A stretch of DNA of 62,102 bases from Bernardetia sp. (GTDB taxonomy: Bacteria; Bacteroidota; Bacteroidia; Cytophagales; Bernardetiaceae): contig NZ_JAHDIG010000006.1 in NCBI RefSeq assembly GCF_020630935.1, positions 1 to 62,102 of the forward strand, given 5' to 3'. A program made the position numbers and the translations under genes. The notes below the pieces were generated by a model. It was not told the origin of the DNA. It did no database searches and saw nothing but the letters and a program-made list of their open reading frames with translations. This document shows, in pieces, positions 52,278-61,256 of this stretch; the first letter of the stretch is position 1; every line of letters starts with the position of its first letter.

Positions 52278-53030
52278 ATGGCAAACAAATTACATGAGCT
52301 TTTAGCTGTCGAACAAGACCGAAAAAACAAAGCCAATCAAGCGATTGGGGAAGCAAAAAAAACATTTACTAAAAATGACCCTTATTTTGATGGAATGGTC
52401 AAGCACTATGTTGCATTAGAGGAAAACTCTGATGAAATTCCAGACGAAACAAAGGAAATGGTAACGACAGTAAAGCAAAAGCTAGAGCAAGCGATGGAGA
52501 TTATTGTGGCAGGTATAGATGCCAATATTTCAAAAGAAGAAACTAATTCTTCTGATGTTGCGAAAGCAGAGTTAGTAGTTGGAGACAAAAAATTTGGCAC
52601 ATTTTCAGCAACTTCACTTTTAGCATTAGAAAGCCATATCAATCGCTTAAAGGATTTGTACAATGCTGTTCCTACATTAGACCAAACTCGTAAGTGGGAA
52701 TTTGACAAAAAAACCAATGTCTATCGTACGCCCGAAGAAGTCAAGTTTCGTACTGTAAAGCGTCCGAAAGTTATTGTGAAATATGAGGCAACAAAAGAGC
52801 ACCCAGCACAAACAGAACTTTTAAACCTTGACTTTCAAGTGGGTAAATATGAAACTGTTTATACTTCTGGGAAGGTTACTCCATCTCAAAAAAGCGATAT
52901 GATTGCACGTATTGATGAGCTTTTGGAAGCTGTGAAGGTGGCTCGCTCAAAAGCAAATAGTGCAGAAGTCAAGAATACCAAAGTAGGAAAAGATATTTTC
53001 GAATTTATCCATAAAGGAATTTTGAAATAA
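52278..53030 (+). CDS. Conserved protein of unknown function (DUF7873-like)
   Basis: The 250-residue protein begins MANKLHELLAVEQDRKNKAN. It has ELVVGDKKFGTFSATSLLALE, KLPTLDQT-like VPTLDQTRKWEFDKKTNVYRT, and EHPAQTELLN with a C-terminal helix (IARIDELLEAVKVARSKAN). This pattern recurs in many unrelated bacteria; I recall it as DUF7873, but cannot check it. It lacks signals or membrane segments and is Lys/Glu-rich. Single-gene context with a terminator behind. The function is unknown. Confidence 0.75.
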   Translation: MANKLHELLAVEQDRKNKANQAIGEAKKTFTKNDPYFDGMVKHYVALEENSDEIPDETKEMVTTVKQKLEQAMEIIVAGIDANISKEETNSSDVAKAELVVGDKKFGTFSATSLLALESHINRLKDLYNAVPTLDQTRKWEFDKKTNVYRTPEEVKFRTVKRPKVIVKYEATKEHPAQTELLNLDFQVGKYETVYTSGKVTPSQKSDMIARIDELLEAVKVARSKANSAEVKNTKVGKDIFEFIHKGILK

Positions 53031-53067
53031 TATTTTCTATCAAGATAAAGCGTATCACATAAAAATT

Positions 53068-53104
53068 ACACTAAGAGTAGAAATTATTCTTAGTGTTTTT
53101 TTTG
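53068..53104 (+). terminator. Terminator of the 52278 gene
   Basis: The arms ACACTAAG/CTTAGTGT (8 bp) have a 13-base loop and are followed by eight T residues. Confidence 0.85.
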
Positions 53105-53243
53105 CTAAAAAAAATGATGTTTTCTAATCAAAATTAGCAATAGATTATAGAAAGCATCAAAAAATTGCTATTTTTGTTAGGTACTCAATTTATTTTGAAG
53201 AGAAAATTTTAACAGCAGCCAGCATTTTAGATACTCATTTTTT

Positions 53244-56003
53244 ATGGCAGATAACTTATTTAAAAATACTGTTTTAGAAGAGCAAGACGAATCTCAAAAG
53301 ATAGAACAAGAAACAGAAAAACAAACCTCTACTTTTTCTGAAAATAATTTTACGTCACTTATTTCTGTACAACTCATCTCTGCTATCGGAATTTGGGTTT
53401 TGATTTTGTTGTTAGCAGTTTCTTTTATATCATTTATTTATACTGGAGAAGCTGACCAAAGTCTTGTATTAGGGCTTTTTTCAGACACACCTACAAAAGA
53501 AACTCCTCAAAATTGGTTGGGAATGTTTGGAGCAGTAGTTTCTCATTTCCTGATTGAACGTTGGTTTGGAATTGGTGCTTTTTTGTTGTTGGTTGTCGGA
53601 GCAACGGCTGGAATGGTCTTGATAAACAAGTACGAACTGAAAAAGTGGAAAGAACTTTCTGTAAGTCTGTTTTTTGTTATTTTCTTATTGAGTTCTATTT
53701 TGGGGTATTTAGTTTATATGACTGAAACCCAAACAGCTTGGGCGTTTCTTTGTGGAGGCATAGGCTACGCTATTTCAGCACTTTTTGGACAAATTTTTAC
53801 ACCTATTTTTATTGTTATTAGTGTCATTGCTTTTGGTTATTTCTTTGGTAAAGATCGTCTCAATATTGAACTATACGCTAACTTTTCGGATAAAAAAGAT
53901 AAAAAGAAACAAAAAGAAAATCCTCAAAGCCCTGTTCCTTCAGCAGAAGTGGAGGCGTTTAAAGAAGTTGAAATTGGTAGAGTAGAAACACAGCACGTTG
54001 TAGAAAAACAAAGTCCTGTATCTGATGAAAGGCAAGTATCTGACAAAAAAGAAGACAAGAATCCATTACAGGAAGTAAAAAAGCAAAGTTTTGCAGAGAA
54101 GTTATTTGGAAATAATACTCCGAAAGCAACAACAAAAACACAAAGCGAAGAAACAAAACAACAAAAAGAAAATCCTTTTGAAAGCAAAAACAAAATCAAA
54201 GATAGTTTTGATAGAAGTCTGCCAAAGAAAGAAATTAAAAATGAGCAGTTTGGTAAGAGAGAAGAGCCAGCCAATGACTTAAAAAGTGAGATTGAAAGAG
54301 CAAGAGAAGAAGCAAAAAATAAATCTAAAAAAGATAAAAATAAAGAAGAGGAAAAAAATCAAGAACAAGATGGTTTTTTTATTCCATCAGCTAGAGATTT
54401 TGGTATCGAAAGTGATAAGGAAGAGGAAGAAGAAAAGAAAGAACAAGAAAATCCATTTGCTATCAATATTCCTTCTACCAAAAGTCCAACATCAAAAGAA
54501 GATATAGAAAGCGTAGAAAATACTGTTCACAATACCTCTCAAGAAGAAGCAAAAACATTAGAAAAAAGAAAAATAGAAGAGGCAGAAGAAAACCAAGACG
54601 AAAAAGATTTTAGTATGCCTATGCCTCCGTCGGTCAGTAGGGTAAAAGATTTGTATGGGGAAAATGTAGAAGAACTAGCAGAGGAAGAGGAAAACGGACA
54701 GAAAAATTATACTGGAATTACAGTCTATAACCCAAATGATGAACTTCCAAAATATACATCTCCTCCAACAGAACTGTTGGACAATCCAGTAGTAAAGAAA
54801 CATCAAGTTAAGAAAGAAGACTTGCAGGAAGTAAAAGATAGAATCGAACAAACACTCAAAAACTTCAAAATTGATATAAAAAGAATTGAGGCAGAAGTTG
54901 GTCCAACTGTAACACTCTATGAAATTGTACCTGCACCGGGGGTAAAGATTGCACAAATCCGAAACTTAGGAGATGATATTGCACTCAATTTGTCAGCATT
55001 GGGAATCCGTATTATTGCGCCAATGCCGGGGAAGGGAACTATCGGCATTGAAGTTCCGAATAAAAATAGAGAAATTGTTCCTCTTCGAACACTACTAGAA
55101 CACCATTCTTTCAAATATTCTAAAAAAGATTTGCCTTTAGTTTTGGGACGAGATATTTCCAATGAAATTTTTATTGCTGACCTTACCAAAATGCCTCACC
55201 TATTGATTGGAGGAGCAACAGGGCAAGGAAAATCTGTTGGAATCAATGTTATCTTGACTTCGCTCATTTACAAAAAACATCCTAGCGAACTCAAGTTTGT
55301 GATGATTGACCCTAAGAAAGTGGAGTTTTCTCTATTTGCAAAACTAGAAAAACACTATTTAGCACATCTTCCAAATGCTGAACCGATTGTTACAGATTCA
55401 GTAGAGGCTGTCAAAACATTAGAAGCTCTTTGTAGGGAAATGGATAGTCGTTACGACCTTTTGAAAGATGGAGATTGTAGGAATGTAAAGGAATACAATC
55501 ATAAATTCAAAACCCATCAGCTTTTAGAAGAACATCATCGTTTCTTGCCATATATTGTTTTGGTAATTGATGAGCTTGCCGATTTGATGATTATTGCAGG
55601 AAAAGCAGCCGAAAAACCGATTGCAAGACTTGCTCAAATGGCTCGTGCGATAGGCATTCATTTAGTAGTAGCAACGCAGCGTCCGTCTGTAAACGTGGTT
55701 ACAGGAATCATCAAAGCCAACTTTCCTGCTCGTATGGCGTTTCGTGTTACTTCAAAAATTGATTCACGAATTATTTTGGATGCGACAGGAGCAGAGCAAC
55801 TTATCGGACAAGGTGATATGCTACTTTCCAATGGTTCAGATATTTTGCGTTTGCAATGTGCTTTTGTAGATACGCCAGAAGTAGAACGTATTTGTAAACA
55901 CATCCAAGACCAAAAAGGATTCTCAACAGCCTATACACTTCCAGAGGAAACTAACTTTGATGTAGAAGACGATGAGTATTTGGCTGGCGATGAATTGTTT
56001 TAA
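53244..56003 (+). CDS. ftsK: DNA translocase FtsK, lacking the gamma domain
   Basis: The 919-residue protein has four N-terminal membrane helices (about 35-200), a very long charged linker (about 215-500; Lys/Glu/Gln-rich), the alpha/beta motor domain (about 520-895) with Walker A (GATGQGKS, about 657-664) and Walker B (VLVIDELADLM, about 773-783), and RPSVNVVTGIIKANFPARMAF. The motor pumps DNA through the closing septum. In most FtsK proteins a winged-helix gamma domain follows and reads KOPS and activates XerCD; here the protein ends with DDEYLAGDELF, and no gamma-like sequence follows in any frame that I can see. The linker is rich in poly-A codons, a risk for frameshift artefacts, but the frame is intact. 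Confidence 0.92.
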   Translation: MADNLFKNTVLEEQDESQKIEQETEKQTSTFSENNFTSLISVQLISAIGIWVLILLLAVSFISFIYTGEADQSLVLGLFSDTPTKETPQNWLGMFGAVVSHFLIERWFGIGAFLLLVVGATAGMVLINKYELKKWKELSVSLFFVIFLLSSILGYLVYMTETQTAWAFLCGGIGYAISALFGQIFTPIFIVISVIAFGYFFGKDRLNIELYANFSDKKDKKKQKENPQSPVPSAEVEAFKEVEIGRVETQHVVEKQSPVSDERQVSDKKEDKNPLQEVKKQSFAEKLFGNNTPKATTKTQSEETKQQKENPFESKNKIKDSFDRSLPKKEIKNEQFGKREEPANDLKSEIERAREEAKNKSKKDKNKEEEKNQEQDGFFIPSARDFGIESDKEEEEEKKEQENPFAINIPSTKSPTSKEDIESVENTVHNTSQEEAKTLEKRKIEEAEENQDEKDFSMPMPPSVSRVKDLYGENVEELAEEEENGQKNYTGITVYNPNDELPKYTSPPTELLDNPVVKKHQVKKEDLQEVKDRIEQTLKNFKIDIKRIEAEVGPTVTLYEIVPAPGVKIAQIRNLGDDIALNLSALGIRIIAPMPGKGTIGIEVPNKNREIVPLRTLLEHHSFKYSKKDLPLVLGRDISNEIFIADLTKMPHLLIGGATGQGKSVGINVILTSLIYKKHPSELKFVMIDPKKVEFSLFAKLEKHYLAHLPNAEPIVTDSVEAVKTLEALCREMDSRYDLLKDGDCRNVKEYNHKFKTHQLLEEHHRFLPYIVLVIDELADLMIIAGKAAEKPIARLAQMARAIGIHLVVATQRPSVNVVTGIIKANFPARMAFRVTSKIDSRIILDATGAEQLIGQGDMLLSNGSDILRLQCAFVDTPEVERICKHIQDQKGFSTAYTLPEETNFDVEDDEYLAGDELF

Positions 56004-56102
56004 ACAATGGCTTTGATTTCTTCAATATTATTTCTAACTCTCATTTTTTCCACATTTAAAATGGCATCTTATCTTACTTAAGGTAAGAATAGAGTTTTTC
56101 TA

Positions 56103-56118
56103 TAATTTTGTACCTTTG
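56103..56118 (+). promoter_or_regulatory. Candidate cmk promoter, overlapping -7 elements
   Basis: Two -7 consensus matches lie in tandem: TAATTTTG (56103-56110) and TACCTTTG (56111-56118), 43 bases before the cmk start. No clear -33 TTTG is seen at 19-21 bases upstream. Confidence 0.45.
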
Positions 56119-56160
56119 TGCAAAGTTTAGTGATTACATCAAAAATAGAGTAAATAAGTT

Positions 56161-56856
56161 ATGGTGCAAAATGAAAATTCAAAGATTATTATTGCCATTG
56201 ATGGATATTCTGGTTGTGGAAAAAGCAGTACTGCGAAAACTGTTGCCTCCAAACTAGGATATGCCTATATCGATACAGGAGCAATGTACAGAGCTGTAAC
56301 ACTTTATTTTTATCAACAAAAAGTGGATCATCAAAGCAAGGGACAAGTTAGAAAAGCTCTTACTTCTATTCTTTTAGAATTCAAATTTGATGAAAATACT
56401 AAAAGCAGTCATATTTATTTGAATGGCGAAAATGTAGAATCTCTTATCCGTCAGATGCATATTTCTGAAAGAGTAAGTCAAGTAAGTACGATTGCAGAAG
56501 TGCGTCATTTTTTAGTAGCACAACAACGCCAGATGGGAGAGAAAAAAGGAATCGTAATGGATGGAAGAGATATAGGAACTGTTGTATTTCCTAATGCAGA
56601 ATTAAAAGTCTTTATGACAGCACAAGTGCCTACAAGAGCCTTGCGTCGCCAAAAAGAATTAGAGAGTTTAGGACAACAAGTAGAATTAGCAGAAATTATT
56701 GCTAACCTAGAAAAACGAGATTTGATAGACTCTACACGTGAAGAAAGTCCACTTCGTAAGGCAGAAGATGCTATTGAGATTGATACTACATATTTAGAAT
56801 TTGAGGAGCAGGTAGAAAAAATTCTTAAATTGGTAAAAGAACCACAGTCTACATAA
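56161..56856 (+). CDS. cmk: Cytidylate kinase
   Basis: The 231-residue protein has the P-loop GYSGCGKSSTAK (about 15-26), the substrate region YAYIDTGAMYRAVT, IVMDGRDIGTVVFPNAELK near residue 136, and a lid region with RRQKELE. It phosphorylates CMP and dCMP with ATP. The length fits (about 225). The next gene starts 11 bases after its stop, so cmk probably heads the polysaccharide-cluster transcript. Confidence 0.95.
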   Translation: MVQNENSKIIIAIDGYSGCGKSSTAKTVASKLGYAYIDTGAMYRAVTLYFYQQKVDHQSKGQVRKALTSILLEFKFDENTKSSHIYLNGENVESLIRQMHISERVSQVSTIAEVRHFLVAQQRQMGEKKGIVMDGRDIGTVVFPNAELKVFMTAQVPTRALRRQKELESLGQQVELAEIIANLEKRDLIDSTREESPLRKAEDAIEIDTTYLEFEEQVEKILKLVKEPQST

Positions 56857-56867
56857 AATATAGAGTA

Positions 56868-57602
56868 ATGACTGAAAAAATAGTAAAGCAAGCACCAAAT
56901 AGTTATTGTGAAGTGATAGGAAAAGGTTTAATAGGTTTGGCATTCGAAGAAAAACCTAGTTTACACCTTGATTCAGCAGCTATTATATTTGCATCAGGAG
57001 TTTCAAACTCTTTAGAAACAAATCCACAACCTTATTTGAGGGAAAAAAAACTTCTTGAAAGCGTGATTAAAAAAAAAACAGACACAGATAAGTTTGTTTA
57101 TTTTAGTACACTTTCTATTTATGATGAGCAAAAACAGAATTCAGCTTATATACAGCATAAATTAGAGCTAGAGAAGTTTATTCAGCAAGAATGTCAAAAT
57201 CATCTTATTTTACGTGTACCTAATATTGTAGGTTTTGGGGGAAATCCTACTACATTACTCAATTACTTGATAACTTCTGTAATGGAAGGCAGAGAAATAA
57301 AAATCTTTCAAAATGCTTACCGTAATTTTATAGATGTAGGAGATTTGGTGGTATTAGTAAAAGCACTTCTTGCTTCTCAAAATAATGCTACAATAAACTT
57401 ACTACATCCTGTTTCATACTCTATGCTAGAAGTGATGAAATATATTGAGTTATATACTGGGAAAGCCTCAAAGTCTATATATATTGAACAAGGAAATAAT
57501 TATTTCCCATTACTAAATGAGCAGGTAAAAACTACTTTTGAACAAAATAATATTGATACAAGTAAAAATTATTTAAATCAAATTTTAAGAAAATATTATT
57601 AA
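56868..57602 (+). CDS. NAD-dependent epimerase/dehydratase-like protein
   Basis: The 244-residue protein fits an extended SDR that is shorter than usual. The Rossmann motif appears as VIGKGLIG (GxGxxG, about 17-24), and the active-site helix YIQHKLELE has Tyr-x-x-x-Lys (about residues 97-101), preceded by FSTLSIY. ILRVPNIVGFGGNPTTLLNYLI and FIDVGDLVVLVKALL are typical epimerase blocks. The sugar nucleotide substrate is unknown. It starts 11 bases after cmk and ends 13 bases before the next gene, so it belongs to the polysaccharide operon. Confidence 0.8.
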   Translation: MTEKIVKQAPNSYCEVIGKGLIGLAFEEKPSLHLDSAAIIFASGVSNSLETNPQPYLREKKLLESVIKKKTDTDKFVYFSTLSIYDEQKQNSAYIQHKLELEKFIQQECQNHLILRVPNIVGFGGNPTTLLNYLITSVMEGREIKIFQNAYRNFIDVGDLVVLVKALLASQNNATINLLHPVSYSMLEVMKYIELYTGKASKSIYIEQGNNYFPLLNEQVKTTFEQNNIDTSKNYLNQILRKYY

Positions 57603-57615
57603 AAAAGACAATAGG

Positions 57616-59139
57616 ATGAATATCATTGTATTTACTACTTGGACAGTACAACACTTTTTGCCTGCTGTCCATGCTGAAATAATTACCTCTCATTTAGAAA
57701 AAGGACACAATGTAAAAGTAATTGTATGTGATGCTCAACTACATTCATGTTTTATTCCTCATCTTCTACAGGAAAACCAAAATAAAGCTCCATTTAAAGA
57801 TAAATCTACTTGTACAGAATGTCAGTTTAAATGGCTTTCTGTTTTAAAAAATGACGTAGGGGTAAAGAAAGAAGATATAATTTCCTTAAAGCCTTTTCCC
57901 AAAAATATTGCCCTACCTTCTTTTAAATCACATGATGAAATTCGAAATCATCAGTATCAAGATATAAATATAGGAGTGGGGATTTTATCTACGCTTATTT
58001 CTTTGTCTAGAAATGTAGATGTAGATATTGTAGAATATCGTCCATCCTTAGAAGCTATTTATAAAAATGCTATTTCTGCTGTAGAGACAATGAATTCACT
58101 AAAAGACTTTGCTCCAGATAAAGTCTATATCTACAATGGTAGATTAGCAGAGAGAAGAGCTGTAGTAGAGTTTTGTAAGCTATATAATATAGATTACGAT
58201 ACTTGGGAGGTCGCACAAAGCTTACAACATTATTACTTAGTAAATAAAACACTGCCTCACAACCCTAAGCCATTTGCCCTAGAAGCCATAGAGCGTTTTT
58301 ATGACAATACATCTATTTCTCAAGAAACAAAAACAGAAATAGGACATCAGTGGTACAACACCAAGCGTTATGGTCATTATGAAGATAAACCAAATGACAT
58401 CAATTACGGAAAACTGATGCAAAACACGGATATATCTTCATTACAAATAGATAAAAGCAAAACAAATGTAGCACTTTTTGTTTCTTCTGAAGACGAAATA
58501 GCCAGTCTTGGTAAAGATATTTGGCCTTTTGAATATCGACAGACTGAAAGCATACAAAAAATTATATCCTATTTTGATGCTAAAGACGATAATAATGTCC
58601 ATTTGTATCTAAGAATACACCCTAATTTGAGAGGATTAGATAATGCTGAGACGAAAAAATTAAAATCTCTAAAAGGTAATTGTTTAACAGTCATTCCTTC
58701 TGAATCACCCTTAAACTCTTATGCCTTATTAGATGAATGTGATAAGATTGTTTGTTTTAGTTCTACAATAGGTATAGAGGCTACTTACTGGCAAAAGCCA
58801 TCCATACTATTTGGTACATCTGCTTATAAGCATATTGATAATAGCATTCATATAGCTAATACTATTGAAGAGGTGTGTCAATTAATAGAAGATAAAAATT
58901 TGTCTCCAAAATCTATAGAAGCTGCCTTAATCTATGCTTATGGACTGCTCAACAGAGGAAAACAAATTAAAGCATTAGATATTTATCAGCAGCCTGTCAA
59001 GGAATTATACAATAAAAATAAATTACTTTATCCAATCTATAAACTCTATAAAAAGTCTGATACAGTAGGAAAAGTAGTGCGTTTTTTAAATTTGCAGAAA
59101 ATAACAAAAAATATATTGGTACGGTTTGGCAAAAATTAA
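57616..59139 (+). CDS. Capsule/polysaccharide biosynthesis protein, GT-B-like
   Basis: The 507-residue protein opens with a strand-helix unit (MNIIVFTTWTVQHFLPAVHA), has a Cys block (STCTECQFKWL) near residue 75, and a C-terminal half resembling capsule glycosyltransferases: LRIHPNLRGLDNAETKK, VIPSESPLNSYALLDECDKIVCFSSTIGIEATYW, and PSILFGTSAYK. These positions match the nucleotide-sugar side of GT-B or KpsC/KpsS-like enzymes. Some members are annotated only as 'capsule biosynthesis protein', so the sugar is unknown. It lies 13 bases after the epimerase gene and is likely part of the same transcript, with a 226-base gap before the next glycosyltransferase. Confidence 0.75.
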   Translation: MNIIVFTTWTVQHFLPAVHAEIITSHLEKGHNVKVIVCDAQLHSCFIPHLLQENQNKAPFKDKSTCTECQFKWLSVLKNDVGVKKEDIISLKPFPKNIALPSFKSHDEIRNHQYQDINIGVGILSTLISLSRNVDVDIVEYRPSLEAIYKNAISAVETMNSLKDFAPDKVYIYNGRLAERRAVVEFCKLYNIDYDTWEVAQSLQHYYLVNKTLPHNPKPFALEAIERFYDNTSISQETKTEIGHQWYNTKRYGHYEDKPNDINYGKLMQNTDISSLQIDKSKTNVALFVSSEDEIASLGKDIWPFEYRQTESIQKIISYFDAKDDNNVHLYLRIHPNLRGLDNAETKKLKSLKGNCLTVIPSESPLNSYALLDECDKIVCFSSTIGIEATYWQKPSILFGTSAYKHIDNSIHIANTIEEVCQLIEDKNLSPKSIEAALIYAYGLLNRGKQIKALDIYQQPVKELYNKNKLLYPIYKLYKKSDTVGKVVRFLNLQKITKNILVRFGKN

Positions 59140-59189
59140 GTTTTACATAGAAGTTATTTAAAGAATAGAGAAAGAATGTTTATTTATGT

Positions 59190-59262
59190 TTTGCTCTATT
59201 GAGATTGACCTAAATGAACCAAAGTCAGTACTAATAATTGTGTAAAAATACATTAGGTTTCG
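59190..59262 (-). repeat. Dispersed intergenic repeat, inverted copy of 28369-28440
   Basis: Read on the minus strand, the region aligns with the repeat after asnB: TAATGTATTTTTACA, then TAGTACTGAC, then TTAGGTCAATCTCAATAGAG. The corresponding part at 28400-28440 is CTGAC..TTAGGTCAGTCTCATTAGAG. The conserved non-coding match in an unrelated place suggests a mobile or structural repeat. Confidence 0.62.
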
Positions 59263-59318
59263 TTCACTTTCAGGTATTAAACAACTTATAAACTTAGCTA
59301 TTACTAGCAAAAATCAAA

Positions 59319-59326
59319 TAACTTTG
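59319..59326 (+). promoter_or_regulatory. Candidate -7 element before the GT8-like gene
   Basis: TAACTTTG lies 39 bases before the start codon and matches TAnnTTTG. No TTTG is evident at the -33 position, so confidence is low. Confidence 0.4.
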
Positions 59327-59365
59327 AAGTAAAAGGTTTGAAATAAGCAAGGACTATAAAATATT

Positions 59366-60277
59366 ATGTTAGAAGATACAGTTGTATTTACTCTTGGTAA
59401 CAGTGCCTACGAAGCAGGAGTAGCAGCACTCATAAATTCATTGTTACACAATGGTTTCAAGGGAAAAATAAAAGTAGGTATTCCTCCTCCTCACTTTGAA
59501 GGAACACCTTTAGAAAATGTAGAGTATATTCACTTAGACTCCACAGCACATCCTATAAACCTCAAAACAGATTTGATTCTTAATAATCCTTGTAAAAACT
59601 TTATTTATTTTGACTCTGATATTATTGTCAATACTAAGGAGTTTTTAGAGGAGTTAGAAAGTCTAATAAAAGAATGTGCTGTATTTCCAATAGAAGCTAT
59701 TATACCTAAAGAAGATTTTAGAAGGTTGAGGTGGAATCAGCAAATTAGAGGAGAGATGGGTTTTACTAAAAACTATTCCTCTTCTTATTACAATGCAGGT
59801 TTTTTTGCTGGCAACTGGGATAGAGACATAGCCCTGATAGAAGAGTGGAGAAGCAAGATGAATACATGTCTAAGTTCTCTAAATAGTGTAGAAGATGTTT
59901 CCAAGTATTTCAAGTTATCTGACCAAGATGTTTTGAATGCACTTCTACAAGATGATAAATACAATATAGCAGGAATTTCTCCTCCTGATTGGTGGGGTAA
60001 TATGGGAGGAGAACAAAAACCATTTTTATTTATTGGCTTATGGAAAGAAGCAGGATTTTATCATCACACTGCAACTCCCAAAACGTGGTTACACCAGTCA
60101 GTTCCCTTACGTCCCCCCAATGCCTATGATATGCTTTGGTACAAGTATTTGCAAATGGATTATTATCAATTAGATAAAAATAAAATTCTATCTAAGAAAA
60201 TGACAGACTGGCTAGAACATAAAAAACAGTCTAGATATTACCAAGCTATTAAAAAAATACTAAATAAAGTTTTATAA
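59366..60277 (+). CDS. Glycosyltransferase, GT8-like GT-A fold
   Basis: The 303-residue protein opens with VVFTLGNSAYEAGVAALINSLLHNG, a GT8-type start that binds UDP-sugar. It has KNFIYFDSDIIVNTKEF, with a DxD-type metal motif (DSD), near residue 75, and YYNAGFFAGNWDRD near 140. SDQDVLNALLQDD follows, and the HQS segment near the end may complete the metal site. It likely transfers a hexose or related sugar in surface polysaccharide synthesis in the cytoplasm. The next glycosyltransferase starts 21 bases downstream. Confidence 0.85.
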   Translation: MLEDTVVFTLGNSAYEAGVAALINSLLHNGFKGKIKVGIPPPHFEGTPLENVEYIHLDSTAHPINLKTDLILNNPCKNFIYFDSDIIVNTKEFLEELESLIKECAVFPIEAIIPKEDFRRLRWNQQIRGEMGFTKNYSSSYYNAGFFAGNWDRDIALIEEWRSKMNTCLSSLNSVEDVSKYFKLSDQDVLNALLQDDKYNIAGISPPDWWGNMGGEQKPFLFIGLWKEAGFYHHTATPKTWLHQSVPLRPPNAYDMLWYKYLQMDYYQLDKNKILSKKMTDWLEHKKQSRYYQAIKKILNKVL

Positions 60278-60298
60278 AAAATCTGTTTGTCTTAAACT

Positions 60299-61252
60299 AT
60301 GAAACTTATCTCTGTTATCATTCCAGCTTACAACTGTGAAAATTTTATTGAAGAAACCCTTGAAAGTGTTTTTAACCAATCTATTGGAAGCGAAAATATA
60401 GAAGTTATTGTAATTAATGATGGCTCAACAGATAATACATTAGACATTTTAAAAGACTACCAAGCACAAGATAAAATTACCTTAATAGATACGCCCAACC
60501 GAGGTGTAAGTGCAGCACGTGAAACAGGTAGAAAACTAGCTAAGGGAAAATATATTCAATATTTGGATAGTGATGATTTACTAACTTCGGAAAAGCTAGA
60601 AATACAGTACAAGGCTTTAGAGAAAGAAAAAGCAGATATTGCTTATGGAGATTGGCAAAAGTTTTCGGAAAAAAATGGAAGCAAAACATTTTTAGAAAAA
60701 ATAGAAAGGCAAATTGAAGGAGATGAGCAAATAGCTCTCTTTAACGATTTTTGGTGTCCTCCTGCTGCTATTTTATATTCTAAATCTATCGTAGATAAGA
60801 TAGGAGAATGGAATATGAGTTTGCCTATCATTCAAGATGCTCGTTATTTTTTGGATGCTGCTATTCATAAGGGTAAGTTTGTCTATACAAAAGGAATAAT
60901 GGCAAAGTATAGAGTTTCAGAGGGAACTTCCCTTTCTCAACGCCATGGAGAGGTGAAATTTGTACAGGATGTTTTTACAAATGCTAAACAGATTCATCAG
61001 TTATGGAAAAATGAACTAGATACAAGAAAAGATAAAGCTGATGCGCTTATTTCTTCTTATAGATATTGTGTCAGAGTTTTTGGAATCTATAATGAAAAAA
61101 CGCTTTTTGAGAAAACGCTTTCTAAAATCTATGAAATTGACTCCAATTATATTCCTCAAACATCAAAGCCTATGCAATATTTAAGCTCTGTCATAGGATA
61201 TTCAAAAGCTGAAAAGTTAGTAAGTTTGTATCATAGAATGAAAAAAATATAA
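60299..61252 (+). CDS. Glycosyltransferase family 2 protein
   Basis: The 317-residue protein has the GT2 signature: SVIIPAYNCENFIEETLESV, VIVINDGSTDNTLDIL and TPNRGVSAARETG, with the DxD-type motif QYLDSDDLL near residue 95. IIQDARYFLDAA is the typical acceptor-side block. It is cytoplasmic and should add a sugar from a nucleotide donor in the inverting manner. The C-terminal part (about 210-317) is helical without membrane segments. The next gene starts 4 bases after its stop, indicating co-transcription. Confidence 0.93.
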   Translation: MKLISVIIPAYNCENFIEETLESVFNQSIGSENIEVIVINDGSTDNTLDILKDYQAQDKITLIDTPNRGVSAARETGRKLAKGKYIQYLDSDDLLTSEKLEIQYKALEKEKADIAYGDWQKFSEKNGSKTFLEKIERQIEGDEQIALFNDFWCPPAAILYSKSIVDKIGEWNMSLPIIQDARYFLDAAIHKGKFVYTKGIMAKYRVSEGTSLSQRHGEVKFVQDVFTNAKQIHQLWKNELDTRKDKADALISSYRYCVRVFGIYNEKTLFEKTLSKIYEIDSNYIPQTSKPMQYLSSVIGYSKAEKLVSLYHRMKKI

Positions 61253-61256
61253 ACAA

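Noticed and set aside
53924-54274. Open frames of 116 and 65 residues antisense to the FtsK linker
   Set aside because: They come from the A-rich Lys/Glu codons of the linker, which rarely give stop codons in the antisense frame.
57616-59139. Frameshifted or split glycosyltransferase because of the low similarity of its N-terminal half
   Set aside because: The frame is open throughout with consistent composition; the N-terminal half is simply variable in this family.
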